Part shown: positions 7,100 through 15,186 of the stretch, piece by piece
How positions within the stretch are numbered: position 1 is the stretch's first letter
Layout: every line of letters begins with the position of its first letter
Assembly: GCA_016208915.1 (NCBI GenBank)
Contig: JACQXE010000020.1
Span: 1-43,671 of the forward strand
Source of the DNA: Nitrospirota bacterium
Lineage (GTDB): Bacteria; Nitrospirota; Thermodesulfovibrionia; Thermodesulfovibrionales; UBA1546
Length of the DNA stretch: 43,671 nucleotides
Direction: 5' to 3'
Translations under genes and position numbers: made by a program
Notes under the pieces: generated by a model
Told to the model about the DNA's origin: nothing
Database searches by the model: none
Seen by the model: only the letters and a program-made list of their open reading frames with translations

Positions 7100-8743
7100 A
7101 TGGAAGTCCTTGATGATATAAAGGCGGCAAAGGAAGTGATAAGCGCTCTCCTTAAGGCCAAGAAAAGCTTCAGGATGTATCCTGAGAACAATCCAATGTA
7201 TGCAAAGATAATAGATGATACCTATTTAAAATTTAAAAACTTTTTTGATTACAAGGAAGAGCTAACCTTAAAGCTCAAACAGAATGAGATATATTGTGAT
7301 TTGGAACAGATATATTATAGCACGCAGAAAGAAGACAATCTCGCGCTCTTTTTCTTCAAAGACGGACTCAGGGAAATAACATTCAAAAATGGTTTTGCCA
7401 AGAAAGAACTTGAGGATTTTTTGAAAATACTTACTGTTGATTATGACAGGGAGGTGCTCGATGATGATGTTGTTACCCTGATGTGGGAAAAGGATTTCCA
7501 TAATGTAAAATATGTTGTTGATGAGTCGTTTCTTGTAGAGGATGAGAATTACGAGACAGGAGCAGTACAGGATGTAAAGGGCAAGGCAACAGGCGGTGAT
7601 GATCTGGCACGGGCATATTCTGACGCCTTTGAGGAGCATGGAGTTAAGGAGATATCAATAGTCCCCCTGACAGACAAAGACCTCCATATCCTTGTCAAAG
7701 AGATAGAGAAAGACGGCAATGAAAAGACAAGCAAGATTATCACTATAATCTTTGAGATGTTATATCAGGCGGAAAACAAAAGCGAATATGAGGATACAGT
7801 GCACTTTCTTACGGATGCTATAGATTTTTCGATAAGACATGGGAATCTGGAATCGGTTATAGATATAATGATGAGGACAAAAGAGATTGTTGATTCCCCG
7901 CAGGTTTCAGGCGAGATTAAAAAATACCTTAACCTCGTCTTTTCTTTTGCAGCCTCAGATAGCGTGATAAAGCTCCTCGGCGAGTTTTTTGACAGCGGCG
8001 TTGAGATAGACGATAAGATTTTAAATGAATATATAAAGTTTCTTGACAAGAGCGCTATAAAGCCGTTCATAACAATACTTGGAGATCTCAAAACGATTCC
8101 TGCAAGGAAGCATATTATAAACGCCCTTATAACTCTTGGTAAAAAGGATATACAAAGCGTTGCAAGCGGTTTATATGATTCGAGATGGTATGTGGTCAGG
8201 AACATAATCTATGTGCTCGGTAAAATAGGAGACAAGCAGGCGGTGGATTATCTTCTCAGGACAGTTAATCACAGCGATATAAGAGTCAGAAAAGAGGTCA
8301 TAAAGGCACTCGGCGAACTCGGCACAGCAGGGGTGTTGCAGACGCTCAAGGAATGCCTTGACGATCCTGAGGTGCAGATAAGGACATCTGCTGCAAGGTC
8401 TCTTGGCAATATCCATTCAACAGCAGCCAAGGGCATATTACTTCAGAAATTGTCTGGTAAGAATTTTATAAAAAAAGACTTTAACGAAAAAAAAGAATTT
8501 TACGAGGTGCTTTCTCACTGGAAGGATAACGATGTAGTTGAGTTCATTATGGCGGCTATTAAAAAGAAGTCTTTCTTCAAAAGGGCAATGAATGACGAAA
8601 CAAAGGCATGCGCAATATATGCATTGGGACTGATTGGCAATAAGGATGTGCTTCCCCTGTTGCAAAAAGTGAAGGATTCTAACAATAGAATCATTAGGGA
8701 ATATGCATATACTGCGGTCAAAAGAATAGAATATGGCCAGTAA
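7100..8743 (+). CDS. HEAT-repeat protein
   Basis: A 547-residue cytoplasmic protein. The N-terminal region (about 1-140) is helical and acidic without a recognised domain. The C-terminal half contains HEAT-like helical pairs, clearest in SRWYVVRNIIYVLGKIGD, HSDIRVRKEVIKALGELG and DPEVQIRTSAARSLGNIHS. HEAT repeats form protein-docking solenoids. The last 11 bp overlap the HD-GYP gene, so the two are likely coupled and may act in one cyclic-di-GMP-linked complex (inference). GTG 7082 is an alternative start, disfavoured by the promoter position. Confidence 0.8.
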   Translation: MEVLDDIKAAKEVISALLKAKKSFRMYPENNPMYAKIIDDTYLKFKNFFDYKEELTLKLKQNEIYCDLEQIYYSTQKEDNLALFFFKDGLREITFKNGFAKKELEDFLKILTVDYDREVLDDDVVTLMWEKDFHNVKYVVDESFLVEDENYETGAVQDVKGKATGGDDLARAYSDAFEEHGVKEISIVPLTDKDLHILVKEIEKDGNEKTSKIITIIFEMLYQAENKSEYEDTVHFLTDAIDFSIRHGNLESVIDIMMRTKEIVDSPQVSGEIKKYLNLVFSFAASDSVIKLLGEFFDSGVEIDDKILNEYIKFLDKSAIKPFITILGDLKTIPARKHIINALITLGKKDIQSVASGLYDSRWYVVRNIIYVLGKIGDKQAVDYLLRTVNHSDIRVRKEVIKALGELGTAGVLQTLKECLDDPEVQIRTSAARSLGNIHSTAAKGILLQKLSGKNFIKKDFNEKKEFYEVLSHWKDNDVVEFIMAAIKKKSFFKRAMNDETKACAIYALGLIGNKDVLPLLQKVKDSNNRIIREYAYTAVKRIEYGQ

Positions 8744-10139
8744 GGAAGCGGTATTTTCAGGCGCAAAGGATCTGATTAACCAGCTTTCTGTTGTAATAAG
8801 GACATCGTATATCCACAGTCCGGGGAATATTGCAATTATAACAGCGACAGATAAATTTATTTCCATGATTAATCCGCTGGTCACATCAGAGGGAGAATTA
8901 ACCCTTGAGCTTGGAGGCGAATTTTTCTATCTGAATGAAACAAGGATAAGATATCCGCTTGAGTACCTATCAAATTTCGATTTTCTGAGCAGGGAATTCA
9001 GAAAAAGGGAGTTAGGCAGCATTGTCTTTAAGGGTGTTCCAAAAGGTTTGGATATGCAAGACTTTTTCAAGGCATTTATGGCGTCTGTTTTTTCCCAGAC
9101 ACCATTTGAAACGCTATCAGAAGATATATCTACGATTGATAGCCTTGGTATCGGAAGGCTCAGAAAAGTAAGAGATGAAAACATAGAAGGGAATGCAGAT
9201 ATAAGGAGAGTAGTCAAAAAGGCATATTTTAATGCAGTCTCATTTACAAGAGGGGTTATCAATAGGATAAAGTCAGGGGAAAGGGTAGGTATAAGAAAGG
9301 CAAAGAGGATTGTTGAATCAATGGTTGACATGGTGCTTGAACAAGAGCAGTTGCTCCTCGCTATGACATCCATCAAGGACTATGATGACTATACCTATTA
9401 CCACTCAGTCAATGTGAGCATACTGTCTGTTGCCCTTGGTCAGAGGCTTGGTCTGAGCAAAAAAGCGCTTACAGAACTCGGGCTGGTATCATTGTTTCAT
9501 GATATAGGCAAGATAGAGATACCCCTTGAAATACTCAATAAGCCAACAAATTTTACTAATGAAGAATGGAAACTGGTTAAGAAACATCCTTTTTGGGGTG
9601 TGAGGGCTATACTCAGGCTGCAGGGATTTGATTACATGGCAGTGAGGACTGCTATTTGTGCATTCGAACATCATATGAACTATGATTTCTTGGGATATCC
9701 GAGGCTTCGGTCACCAATAGAACTGGATTTTTATTCAAAGATAATAACCCTTGCTGACCAGTATGATGGCATGACATCATCGAGGGTATATTCAAGAGTC
9801 CCCATGTCGCCTGATACTGCTTTAAGCATCATGATGGAAAGGGCTGGCAGTCAGCTCGATCCTGTTCTTTTTAAATTTTTTATCAATATGGTTGGAGTTT
9901 TCCCGGTCGGCACTCTTGTCATGCTTGATACGAGAGAACTTGGGCTTGTACAGCAGAGTGAGCCTGTGTTTCTGGACAGACCTCGGGTGGTGGTAATTAT
10001 GAACAACAGGGGTGAAAAGATAGAAGGCAAAGTTGTGGATCTTACAGAAAGAGATCCGGACGGCAAATTCCTCAGGACCATAGTTAAGACCATGGATCCC
10101 AATAAGTACAGGATTAACCTTGCAGATTATATGCTATAG
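8733..10139 (+). CDS. HD-GYP domain protein with degenerate GYP motif
   Basis: A 468-residue protein whose central domain (about 205-370) matches HD-GYP phosphodiesterases that hydrolyse cyclic-di-GMP. Metal-binding residues are visible at His224 (YYHSVNVS), His256-Asp257 (FHDIGK), His285 (KKHPFWG) and His313-His314. The signature HHExxDGxGYP is altered to HHMNYDFLGYP: the Glu is Met and the Asp-Gly is Asp-Phe. The enzyme may therefore be inactive or changed, and could act as a binding protein. The N-terminal 200 residues have no recognised sensor domain, and the C-terminal tail resembles a small beta domain. The start overlaps the HEAT-repeat gene by 11 bp. Confidence 0.85.
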   Translation: MASKEAVFSGAKDLINQLSVVIRTSYIHSPGNIAIITATDKFISMINPLVTSEGELTLELGGEFFYLNETRIRYPLEYLSNFDFLSREFRKRELGSIVFKGVPKGLDMQDFFKAFMASVFSQTPFETLSEDISTIDSLGIGRLRKVRDENIEGNADIRRVVKKAYFNAVSFTRGVINRIKSGERVGIRKAKRIVESMVDMVLEQEQLLLAMTSIKDYDDYTYYHSVNVSILSVALGQRLGLSKKALTELGLVSLFHDIGKIEIPLEILNKPTNFTNEEWKLVKKHPFWGVRAILRLQGFDYMAVRTAICAFEHHMNYDFLGYPRLRSPIELDFYSKIITLADQYDGMTSSRVYSRVPMSPDTALSIMMERAGSQLDPVLFKFFINMVGVFPVGTLVMLDTRELGLVQQSEPVFLDRPRVVVIMNNRGEKIEGKVVDLTERDPDGKFLRTIVKTMDPNKYRINLADYML

Positions 10140-10159
10140 TATACAAAGGAGGTGATATT

Positions 10160-10222
10160 ATGAAGATAAGGAAGGTTTCAAAGAAGCTTGCAACGACATG
10201 CAAATGCAAAAGCTCCTGCTAA
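10160..10222 (+). CDS. Micro-gene for a 20-residue basic, Cys-rich peptide
   Basis: ATG at 10160 opens a 20-codon frame ending TAA, giving a lysine/arginine-rich leader (MKIRKVSKKLATT) and a tail CKCKSSC with three cysteines. Upstream, AAAGGAGGTGAT (10145-10156) is a 12-nt complement to the usual 16S rRNA 3' end at ideal spacing, the strongest ribosome binding site in the window. It lies 20 bp after the HD-GYP gene and 52 bp before a cytochrome c gene. The leader-plus-Cys-tail layout resembles a RiPP precursor or a metal-binding micro-peptide, but no maturase is adjacent and I cannot name a family. Confidence 0.6.
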   Translation: MKIRKVSKKLATTCKCKSSC

Positions 10223-10274
10223 GATAGAATTGAAGGCTGATATTATATAATGCCACGCAGAGAGGGGGTGAAAC

Positions 10275-10670
10275 ATGATGAAGTTACTGAGAATAGTAAT
10301 ATTATCTCTGATTATCTTTGGATTAGTGGTTTCAATTGCCTATGCAACACACCACACACCTGAGGAGCGGGGGAAGGCTCTGTTCAATGACGCAAAATTC
10401 GCAGACGGTTCAAAGGCATGCAATGAGTGTCATAAAGACGGCAAAGGATTAGAGAAGGCTGCTGACAAGAAAGAATTTAATATTATGGGTAAGACTCAGA
10501 AGAGTCTTGAAGAAGCTGTAAATTTCTGCATTGTGAATGCCAATAAAGGAAAGGCTGTTGATGCAAATTCGGACCAGATGAAGGATGTGGTAGCCTATAT
10601 CAAGTCACTTAAAGGAAAGGCTGCAGAGGCCCCCCCTGTTAAGAAGAAAAAGCCTATTGAAGGATGCTAA
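10275..10670 (+). CDS. Periplasmic mono-heme cytochrome c
   Basis: A 131-residue secreted cytochrome. It has a signal peptide (about 1-24, cleaved near AYA-THH), one heme-attachment motif CNECH (Cys49, Cys52, His53) and a Met in DQMKDVVAYIKSL that is a plausible distal ligand, as in class I cytochromes. The tail APPVKKKKPIEGC is lysine-rich and ends in cysteine. Translation starts at ATG-ATG after GAGGGGGTGAAAC. A strong terminator follows directly, so it forms the end of its own unit. Likely a soluble electron carrier. Confidence 0.88.
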   Translation: MMKLLRIVILSLIIFGLVVSIAYATHHTPEERGKALFNDAKFADGSKACNECHKDGKGLEKAADKKEFNIMGKTQKSLEEAVNFCIVNANKGKAVDANSDQMKDVVAYIKSLKGKAAEAPPVKKKKPIEGC

Positions 10671-10680
10671 AAGGTAAAAA

Positions 10681-10709
10681 GGGAAGGCAGTAAGCCTTCC
10701 CTTTTTTTT
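10681..10709 (+). terminator. Rho-independent terminator after cytochrome c
   Basis: GGGAAGGC (10681-10688) pairs with GCCTTCCC (10694-10701) around AGTAA, followed by eight T (10702-10709) and preceded by an A-run. This is a textbook intrinsic terminator and separates the periplasmic cytochrome from the membrane cytochrome gene. Confidence 0.95.
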
Positions 10710-10727
10710 ATTATTCAGGAGATCTTA

Positions 10728-11474
10728 ATGCCTGTCTTTTTGCTTAAGTCGATATTATCCATTCTCTTGCTGGTTCTAACATTCATCTCGATGTTCACAA
10801 TGTTCGAGATATTTGGAAGAACCGAGAAGAAATACAACATCGAAAAGCTCAAAAAAATTCATAAGGTAAATGGGATTGTTTATCTTTTTTTGTTTATCTT
10901 TATATCATATTTTTGCATTGATTTTATTATAAACACAAAGGCTGAACTGTCGGCACGTGCAACATTTCATAGCATTTTTGTCCTTACCATAATAGTACTC
11001 TTTGGACTCAAACTCTCTTTTATAAGAATGTACAGGCAGTATTATGTAAAGGTCCAGACGATTGGACTGTTAATAGCCGTAATAACATTCCTAATGGTTG
11101 GGATGTCCGGAGGCTACTATCTTCTCATCACGAGGTTTGGCGCAGAGAAATTCCCTGAGAGAATAGAAAGACTGAAAGCGACAGAAGAAAAAATAAAGAT
11201 TGTGGTCAGGACAGACTCTGCGAGCATTAAGAAAGGTGAAGAACTTTACAATTCGAAGTGCTATTTCTGTCATGACGCATACAGCACGAAGGTGATTGTT
11301 GGGCCCGAGCATAAAGGAATTCTCAGAAATCCTTTCCTGCCGGTAAGCAAGGAGCCGGCAACACCTGAAAATATTGCGAATCAAATAAGGCATCCTTACC
11401 GGGATATGCCATCATTTGCATATCTGGCTGATGAGCAGGTGCAGGATGTCATCGCATTCTTAAATACTCTTTAA
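10728..11474 (+). CDS. Membrane-anchored cytochrome c with four-helix N-terminal domain
   Basis: A 248-residue protein with four predicted membrane helices (about 4-26, 47-67, 79-99, 109-133), then a periplasmic cytochrome c domain with CYFCH (Cys178, Cys181, His182) and probable distal Met227 in RDMPSF. Histidines 45 and 81 lie at the ends of helices 2 and 3 and could bind a b-type heme (inference). The membrane part resembles small DUF420-like quinol or cytochrome modules. CDS ends 1 bp before the methyltransferase gene, so they are co-transcribed. It probably passes electrons between the membrane pool and periplasmic carriers. Confidence 0.8.
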   Translation: MPVFLLKSILSILLLVLTFISMFTMFEIFGRTEKKYNIEKLKKIHKVNGIVYLFLFIFISYFCIDFIINTKAELSARATFHSIFVLTIIVLFGLKLSFIRMYRQYYVKVQTIGLLIAVITFLMVGMSGGYYLLITRFGAEKFPERIERLKATEEKIKIVVRTDSASIKKGEELYNSKCYFCHDAYSTKVIVGPEHKGILRNPFLPVSKEPATPENIANQIRHPYRDMPSFAYLADEQVQDVIAFLNTL

Positions 11475-11475
11475 C

Positions 11476-12051
11476 ATGACAGATATTCTTGCCATCATAA
11501 CCATCATTCTCTGGCCTGTAGTACCCCTCTTCTGGATACCGGTTCATGGGTTCCCGAAGATATTCAAGAGACTTGGCCTTGCAACATATATCATGCCTCT
11601 GATTACGTGGGCGCTTTTAGTTTATCTCTTTTATGCTCAAAGAGATTTTTTCCTTTATTACAAAATAGAATTCCCAATTTTTTTAAATATAATCGGGATA
11701 ATGTTTTTAGTTGTTGGCACATTGCTTCATTTATGGACAGGAAAACTGCTTGGTTTGTGGGGACTCATGGGTTTGCCTGAGATATCATCAAAGGTCAAAG
11801 GCAGGCTTGTTACCGAAGGCCCATTGTCAATTGTAAGGCATCCTACCTACTTAGCGCATACTGTGATGTTTTTTGGGGTTTTTCTCTATACAGAAGTGAC
11901 TGCAGTAGGCATTATCACCCTTCTTGATTCCATAATAATCAATGCCATAATAATTCCATTGGAAGACAGGGAACTCACAGCACGTTTTGGCAGGGAATAT
12001 GAAGAATACAAGAAACGAGTTCGCTGGAGATTTTTCCCCGGGGTTCTATAG
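11476..12051 (+). CDS. Isoprenylcysteine carboxyl methyltransferase-family membrane protein
   Basis: A 191-residue integral membrane protein with about five hydrophobic helices. The C-terminal half has the ICMT/PEMT signature: RHPTYLAHTVMF (about 115-126) and the EDRELTARFGREYEEYKKRV cytosolic segment. These bind S-adenosylmethionine in the family. Bacterial members often lack prenylated substrates, and the real methyl acceptor is unknown. It sits between a membrane cytochrome and an NTPase with 1-bp gaps or overlaps, indicating one operon. The start at 11476 follows the previous stop directly. Confidence 0.82.
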   Translation: MTDILAIITIILWPVVPLFWIPVHGFPKIFKRLGLATYIMPLITWALLVYLFYAQRDFFLYYKIEFPIFLNIIGIMFLVVGTLLHLWTGKLLGLWGLMGLPEISSKVKGRLVTEGPLSIVRHPTYLAHTVMFFGVFLYTEVTAVGIITLLDSIIINAIIIPLEDRELTARFGREYEEYKKRVRWRFFPGVL

Positions 12052-12587
12052 TGTGTGTGAATGACTTGAAGAAAAATATTTTTTTAACAGGCGCTCCTTC
12101 TTCAGGCAAAACTACAGTCATCAGAAAAGTTATTGAAAACCTGAATTTCCCCTCAAATGGATTTTATACAGAAGAAGAGCGGGTAGTAGGGAAACGGGTT
12201 GGATTCCTCATGACGACCCTTGATGGTAAAAAGGGTTACCTCGCCCATCAAGACATACGATCCAATTTTCATATCAGGCGCTATGGTGTCAGCATTGAGA
12301 ATATTGAAACCATTGCAGTGCCTTCAATTGCGCTAATAAACAGAAATATTATAATACTTGATGAGATCGGCAAGATGGAATGTTTCTCTGAGATATTTAA
12401 ACAGGCTGCAATAAAAGCTCTTGATTCATCAAACATCGTTATCGGAACCATCACTTTTGGCGGGGATGTTTTTATTATGGGAGTTAAAGACAGGGGGGAT
12501 ATAGAAATATATGAGGTAACACTCGAGAATAGAGATTCTCTCCCGAATCTGATTTTAGGAAAAATTGCAGAACTAATGAAGGTTTAG
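12051..12587 (+). CDS. THEP1-family nucleoside-triphosphatase
   Basis: A 178-residue P-loop NTPase of the THEP1 family. Walker A is TGAPSSGKTT (13-22) and Walker B is IIILDEIGKMECFS (100-113), both typical of this family. THEP1 proteins hydrolyse NTPs in vitro, and their biological role is unclear. The GTG start at 12051 overlaps the upstream stop by one base, and an in-frame GTG at 12057 is also possible. It ends the operon. The first full copy of the structured repeat begins 23 bp downstream, where it would lie in the 3' end of this transcript. Confidence 0.88.
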   Translation: MCVNDLKKNIFLTGAPSSGKTTVIRKVIENLNFPSNGFYTEEERVVGKRVGFLMTTLDGKKGYLAHQDIRSNFHIRRYGVSIENIETIAVPSIALINRNIIILDEIGKMECFSEIFKQAAIKALDSSNIVIGTITFGGDVFIMGVKDRGDIEIYEVTLENRDSLPNLILGKIAELMKV

Positions 12588-12609
12588 CCTAGATTATTTA
12601 TGAATAGAG

Positions 12610-12734
12610 GGAGGACATAGTATGTGAGCGGATTTATTTTGCTGATATTCCTACAGTCAAGTTTTTAAATAATCGAGAGGTAAAATACCTCGGAGGCCGT
12701 AGGCCGAGAATGATGCGAACATGCTGTGTCCTCC
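12610..12734 (+). repeat. Structured intergenic element, copy 1
   Basis: A terminal helix pairs GGAGGACATAGTATGT (12610-12625) with ACATGCTGTGTCCTCC (12719-12734): 16 pairs, two of them U-G wobbles on the plus strand. Inside are GAGCGGATTTATTTTGCTGA, a hairpin GAGGTA-AAA-TACCTC (12675-12689), a second hairpin GGCC-GTA-GGCC (about 12694-12704) and CGAGAATGATGCGAA. The core matches copies 2 and 3, but the terminal helix sequence is different. It lies between convergent genes. Confidence 0.8.
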
Positions 12735-12784
12735 ACGCATAGGGAAAAAATTTACGAATAAGCTGTTAATGAATAATTTTGATC

Positions 12785-13327
12785 CTATAGTTCAATTATG
12801 AAGCTGGAGCGATGGTGAAAGTCAGGCTTCTGACCAGGATGAGTGAGTGCCCAATAAGTTAATGTGCTGTCTCTGAGTTGAATGACAGCACTGATACCAA
12901 TTTCTAATGACTGGTCTATCATGACGATTTTGTCCAGATCAAGTTCAAGGTCAAGCAGAAAAGATCCCGGCTGGGTTCGGACATTAAATAGAAGTGACAT
13001 AAATGCCGGTTCTTCTTTCATCTCTTTTTGCCGATAATATTCAAAGCGATAGACATTCCAGTCAAGGGATGGCGAGAGGTTGAATTCCCAATATTGAGGA
13101 GAACCCTTAACTGCGAGGAAGAACTCAAAACATGTTCTTTTCCAAAGACTGTGCTTACGTTCAGGCATGGCGACTGGCTCGAGGATTAAAACTTCTTCTA
13201 AATTTCCGATGAATTCATACTGAATGAAAAGTATATTGGATCGCCGACTGATGGCGCCTGTGATTTTTACATCAGGCAGAGAGCTGGGTATGTGAAATGG
13301 TTGCAGGAAAAAACGTTTTTCAATCAT
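12785..13327 (-). CDS. DOMON-like domain protein
   Basis: A 180-residue soluble protein rich in beta strands, without signal peptide. The pattern WKRTCFEFFLAVKG, YWEFNLSPSLDWNVYRFEYYR and YWALTHPGQKPDFHHRSSFI matches the DOMON-like domain found in some cyanobacterial and proteobacterial proteins, a sugar- or heme-binding beta sandwich. The start overlaps the end of the upstream kinase gene by 4 bp (ATGA-type), so the two are translationally coupled. Base composition of this pair appears richer in GC than the flanking genes. It may bind the carbohydrate handled by the kinase (inference). Confidence 0.65.
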   Translation of the reverse strand: MIEKRFFLQPFHIPSSLPDVKITGAISRRSNILFIQYEFIGNLEEVLILEPVAMPERKHSLWKRTCFEFFLAVKGSPQYWEFNLSPSLDWNVYRFEYYRQKEMKEEPAFMSLLFNVRTQPGSFLLDLELDLDKIVMIDQSLEIGISAVIQLRDSTLTYWALTHPGQKPDFHHRSSFIIEL

Positions 13328-14409
13328 CTCATATCCTGAATGATTTTTCGAATAGCTTTTTCATAGGATTCAATACTTTCGGTGAGCTTGAATTGAATGA
13401 GCGACCTGACAAGATTATGTTTCTCGTGCCTGACCTTGAAATAGACATTGCCTTCCAGATAGTCAGTAAAGAATCTCAACCCAAGCTCGAAGGCGATCAG
13501 GCGGATCGCATCATAAATAAATTCATATTCGATCTCTGCAAGAAATTTTTTTGCCTGTGAGAGATAGTCTTGCAGAATAGCACGGCAAAGATCGGGTTCG
13601 AAGCGAACAGCCTCCCATTCCTCGGTTTCTTCTCCCAAGGGATTGCAGCCCGAGCGGATGCAATCGCCAATGTCATAATGGACTAAGCCGGGTTTGACAG
13701 TGTCCAGATCAACAATACTGATTGCCTTTCCGCTATCGGTGTCTATCATGACATTGTTGACCTTTGGGTCTCCGTGAATCGGCCGCAGAGGAAGTAGGCC
13801 CTGAGCTTTGGCATTTTCGAGGACATGCGCCCATGTTCGCCGTTCACTCACGAACTTCAGGCAATAATGAACTTCAGGCGATTTGCCCGCGTTGGATCTC
13901 TCCGTGACCTCATCATAGAGCTGAAGGTAGCGAGGTGTGATGTGAAACCCTTCCAGAGTGTCTGCCAGTCTTTCGATTGTCAGGTTGCTAATGAGATTAT
14001 GGAATAAACCGAGTGCATAGCCGACCTCTCTTCCATGAGCAAAATCCTGAATGGTATCAAAAGACTGGGCATTGTCAATAAAACTGAGCGCCCGCCAGAA
14101 CTCTCCATTGGAATCAAGCCAGTGGTCGAGGCCGTCTTTGGTCAACAACACGCGCGGCATTTCCCAACGGTGTTTCTCGATGGAGGCACTCTTGCGAATG
14201 TGTTCGGTTACAGTGCGCATGTTCTGCATGATCAGTTTTGGCTGGCGAAATATGTGCGTGTTGATGTGTTGAAGGATAAAGTGTTTTTCTGTTTTGGAGT
14301 CTAGGGTTACGAGAAACGTGTCATTGATATTCCCGTGCCCATATTCCCGAATGTCTAAAGTCTTGCCTTGTAGTTTAAATTGTTCTGCAATGGCAATAAG
14401 ATTTTCCAA
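13324..14409 (-). CDS. NahK-like sugar kinase (APH fold)
   Basis: A 361-residue phosphotransferase of the aminoglycoside/choline kinase fold. Details match N-acetylhexosamine 1-kinase (NahK) rather than drug-resistance enzymes: YGHGNINDTFLV (23-34), HFILQHINTHIF (43-54), the catalytic loop HGDPKVNNVMID (212-223), the metal site IVDLDTVKPG (232-241), and FFTDYLEGNVYF near the C-terminus. NahK phosphorylates GlcNAc or GalNAc at C1, feeding UDP-sugar salvage. No pyrophosphorylase partner is adjacent, so the substrate is an inference. It is coupled to the DOMON-like gene and looks laterally acquired. Confidence 0.8.
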   Translation of the reverse strand: MENLIAIAEQFKLQGKTLDIREYGHGNINDTFLVTLDSKTEKHFILQHINTHIFRQPKLIMQNMRTVTEHIRKSASIEKHRWEMPRVLLTKDGLDHWLDSNGEFWRALSFIDNAQSFDTIQDFAHGREVGYALGLFHNLISNLTIERLADTLEGFHITPRYLQLYDEVTERSNAGKSPEVHYCLKFVSERRTWAHVLENAKAQGLLPLRPIHGDPKVNNVMIDTDSGKAISIVDLDTVKPGLVHYDIGDCIRSGCNPLGEETEEWEAVRFEPDLCRAILQDYLSQAKKFLAEIEYEFIYDAIRLIAFELGLRFFTDYLEGNVYFKVRHEKHNLVRSLIQFKLTESIESYEKAIRKIIQDMR

Positions 14410-14450
14410 GGATTTGACTCTCCTTTTTTCAGAAAGATGTATCCCTTTTC

Positions 14451-15083
14451 CTATATATCCTTTGACGGGCAGATGTCATATAGGACACATTCACTGTGAT
14501 TTGGTTTTTTTGCCTGGCAAAGCTTTCTTCCATGGAATATCAAGAGGTGTGAAATATTTTCCCAGTCTTCCTTGGGCGTGATTGCAATCAAATCCCTCTC
14601 TATCTTTACCGGATCTTCGTGCTTCGTCAGTCCAAGCCGGTATGACAGCCTTTTCACATGGGTGTCAACAGCAATCCCTTCATTAATTCCATAAGCATTC
14701 GAAAGGACTATATTTGCTGTCTTTCTGGCAACGCCTGGAAGAATGACAAGTTCCTCCATGGTCTTTGGAACCCTTGAGTTGAATTTTTCTATTATCATCT
14801 TTGCCGAAGCCTGAATGTTTTTTGCCTTATTGTTATAGAAATTGATCGAGCTGATATTTTTTTTCAGGGTGACAAGCGGAGTATCTGCGAAATCTTTCAC
14901 GGATTTGTATTTCTGAAAGAGTTTCTCTGTGACCTTGTTTACATGGACGTCTGTTGTCTGTGCTGAGAGGACTGTTGCAACCAAAAGCTCGAATGGATTT
15001 TTGAAATTCAGGGCTGTCTTCGGTTCAGGATATTCCTTTTTTAGTCTTTTTATAATCTCTGACAGCCTCTTTTTAGTGTCCAT
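14451..15083 (-). CDS. nth: Endonuclease III with an unusual cluster ligand
   Basis: A DNA glycosylase/AP lyase for oxidised pyrimidines in base-excision repair. It is 210 residues long, as expected. The helix-hairpin-helix LPGVARKTANIV (115-126) carries catalytic Lys121, and VDTHVKR carries catalytic Asp140. The C-terminal iron-sulfur loop is Cys189-x6-His196-x2-Cys199-x5-Cys205, so the second ligand position, normally cysteine, is histidine. ATG 15083 is chosen because GGAGGTG precedes it at proper spacing. The upstream in-frame GTG lies inside that binding site. Confidence 0.93.
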   Translation of the reverse strand: MDTKKRLSEIIKRLKKEYPEPKTALNFKNPFELLVATVLSAQTTDVHVNKVTEKLFQKYKSVKDFADTPLVTLKKNISSINFYNNKAKNIQASAKMIIEKFNSRVPKTMEELVILPGVARKTANIVLSNAYGINEGIAVDTHVKRLSYRLGLTKHEDPVKIERDLIAITPKEDWENISHLLIFHGRKLCQAKKPNHSECVLYDICPSKDI

Positions 15084-15186
15084 AATCACCTCCTCAATAG
15101 ATACTGCTGTAAGTGATTATATCAGAATTAATATGAACAGGCTGACATTTTGCTGTCTTGATTTTTTTCTGTAGAATAAAATTTGT

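Noticed and set aside
12610-12734. Hammerhead or other self-cleaving ribozyme
   Set aside because: The core lacks CUGAUGA...GAAA and other catalytic cores that I can recognise, so ribozyme identity is not claimed.
13324-14409. Aminoglycoside-resistance phosphotransferase
   Set aside because: The fold is the same, but several specific motifs match N-acetylhexosamine 1-kinase far better, so a resistance role is not supported.
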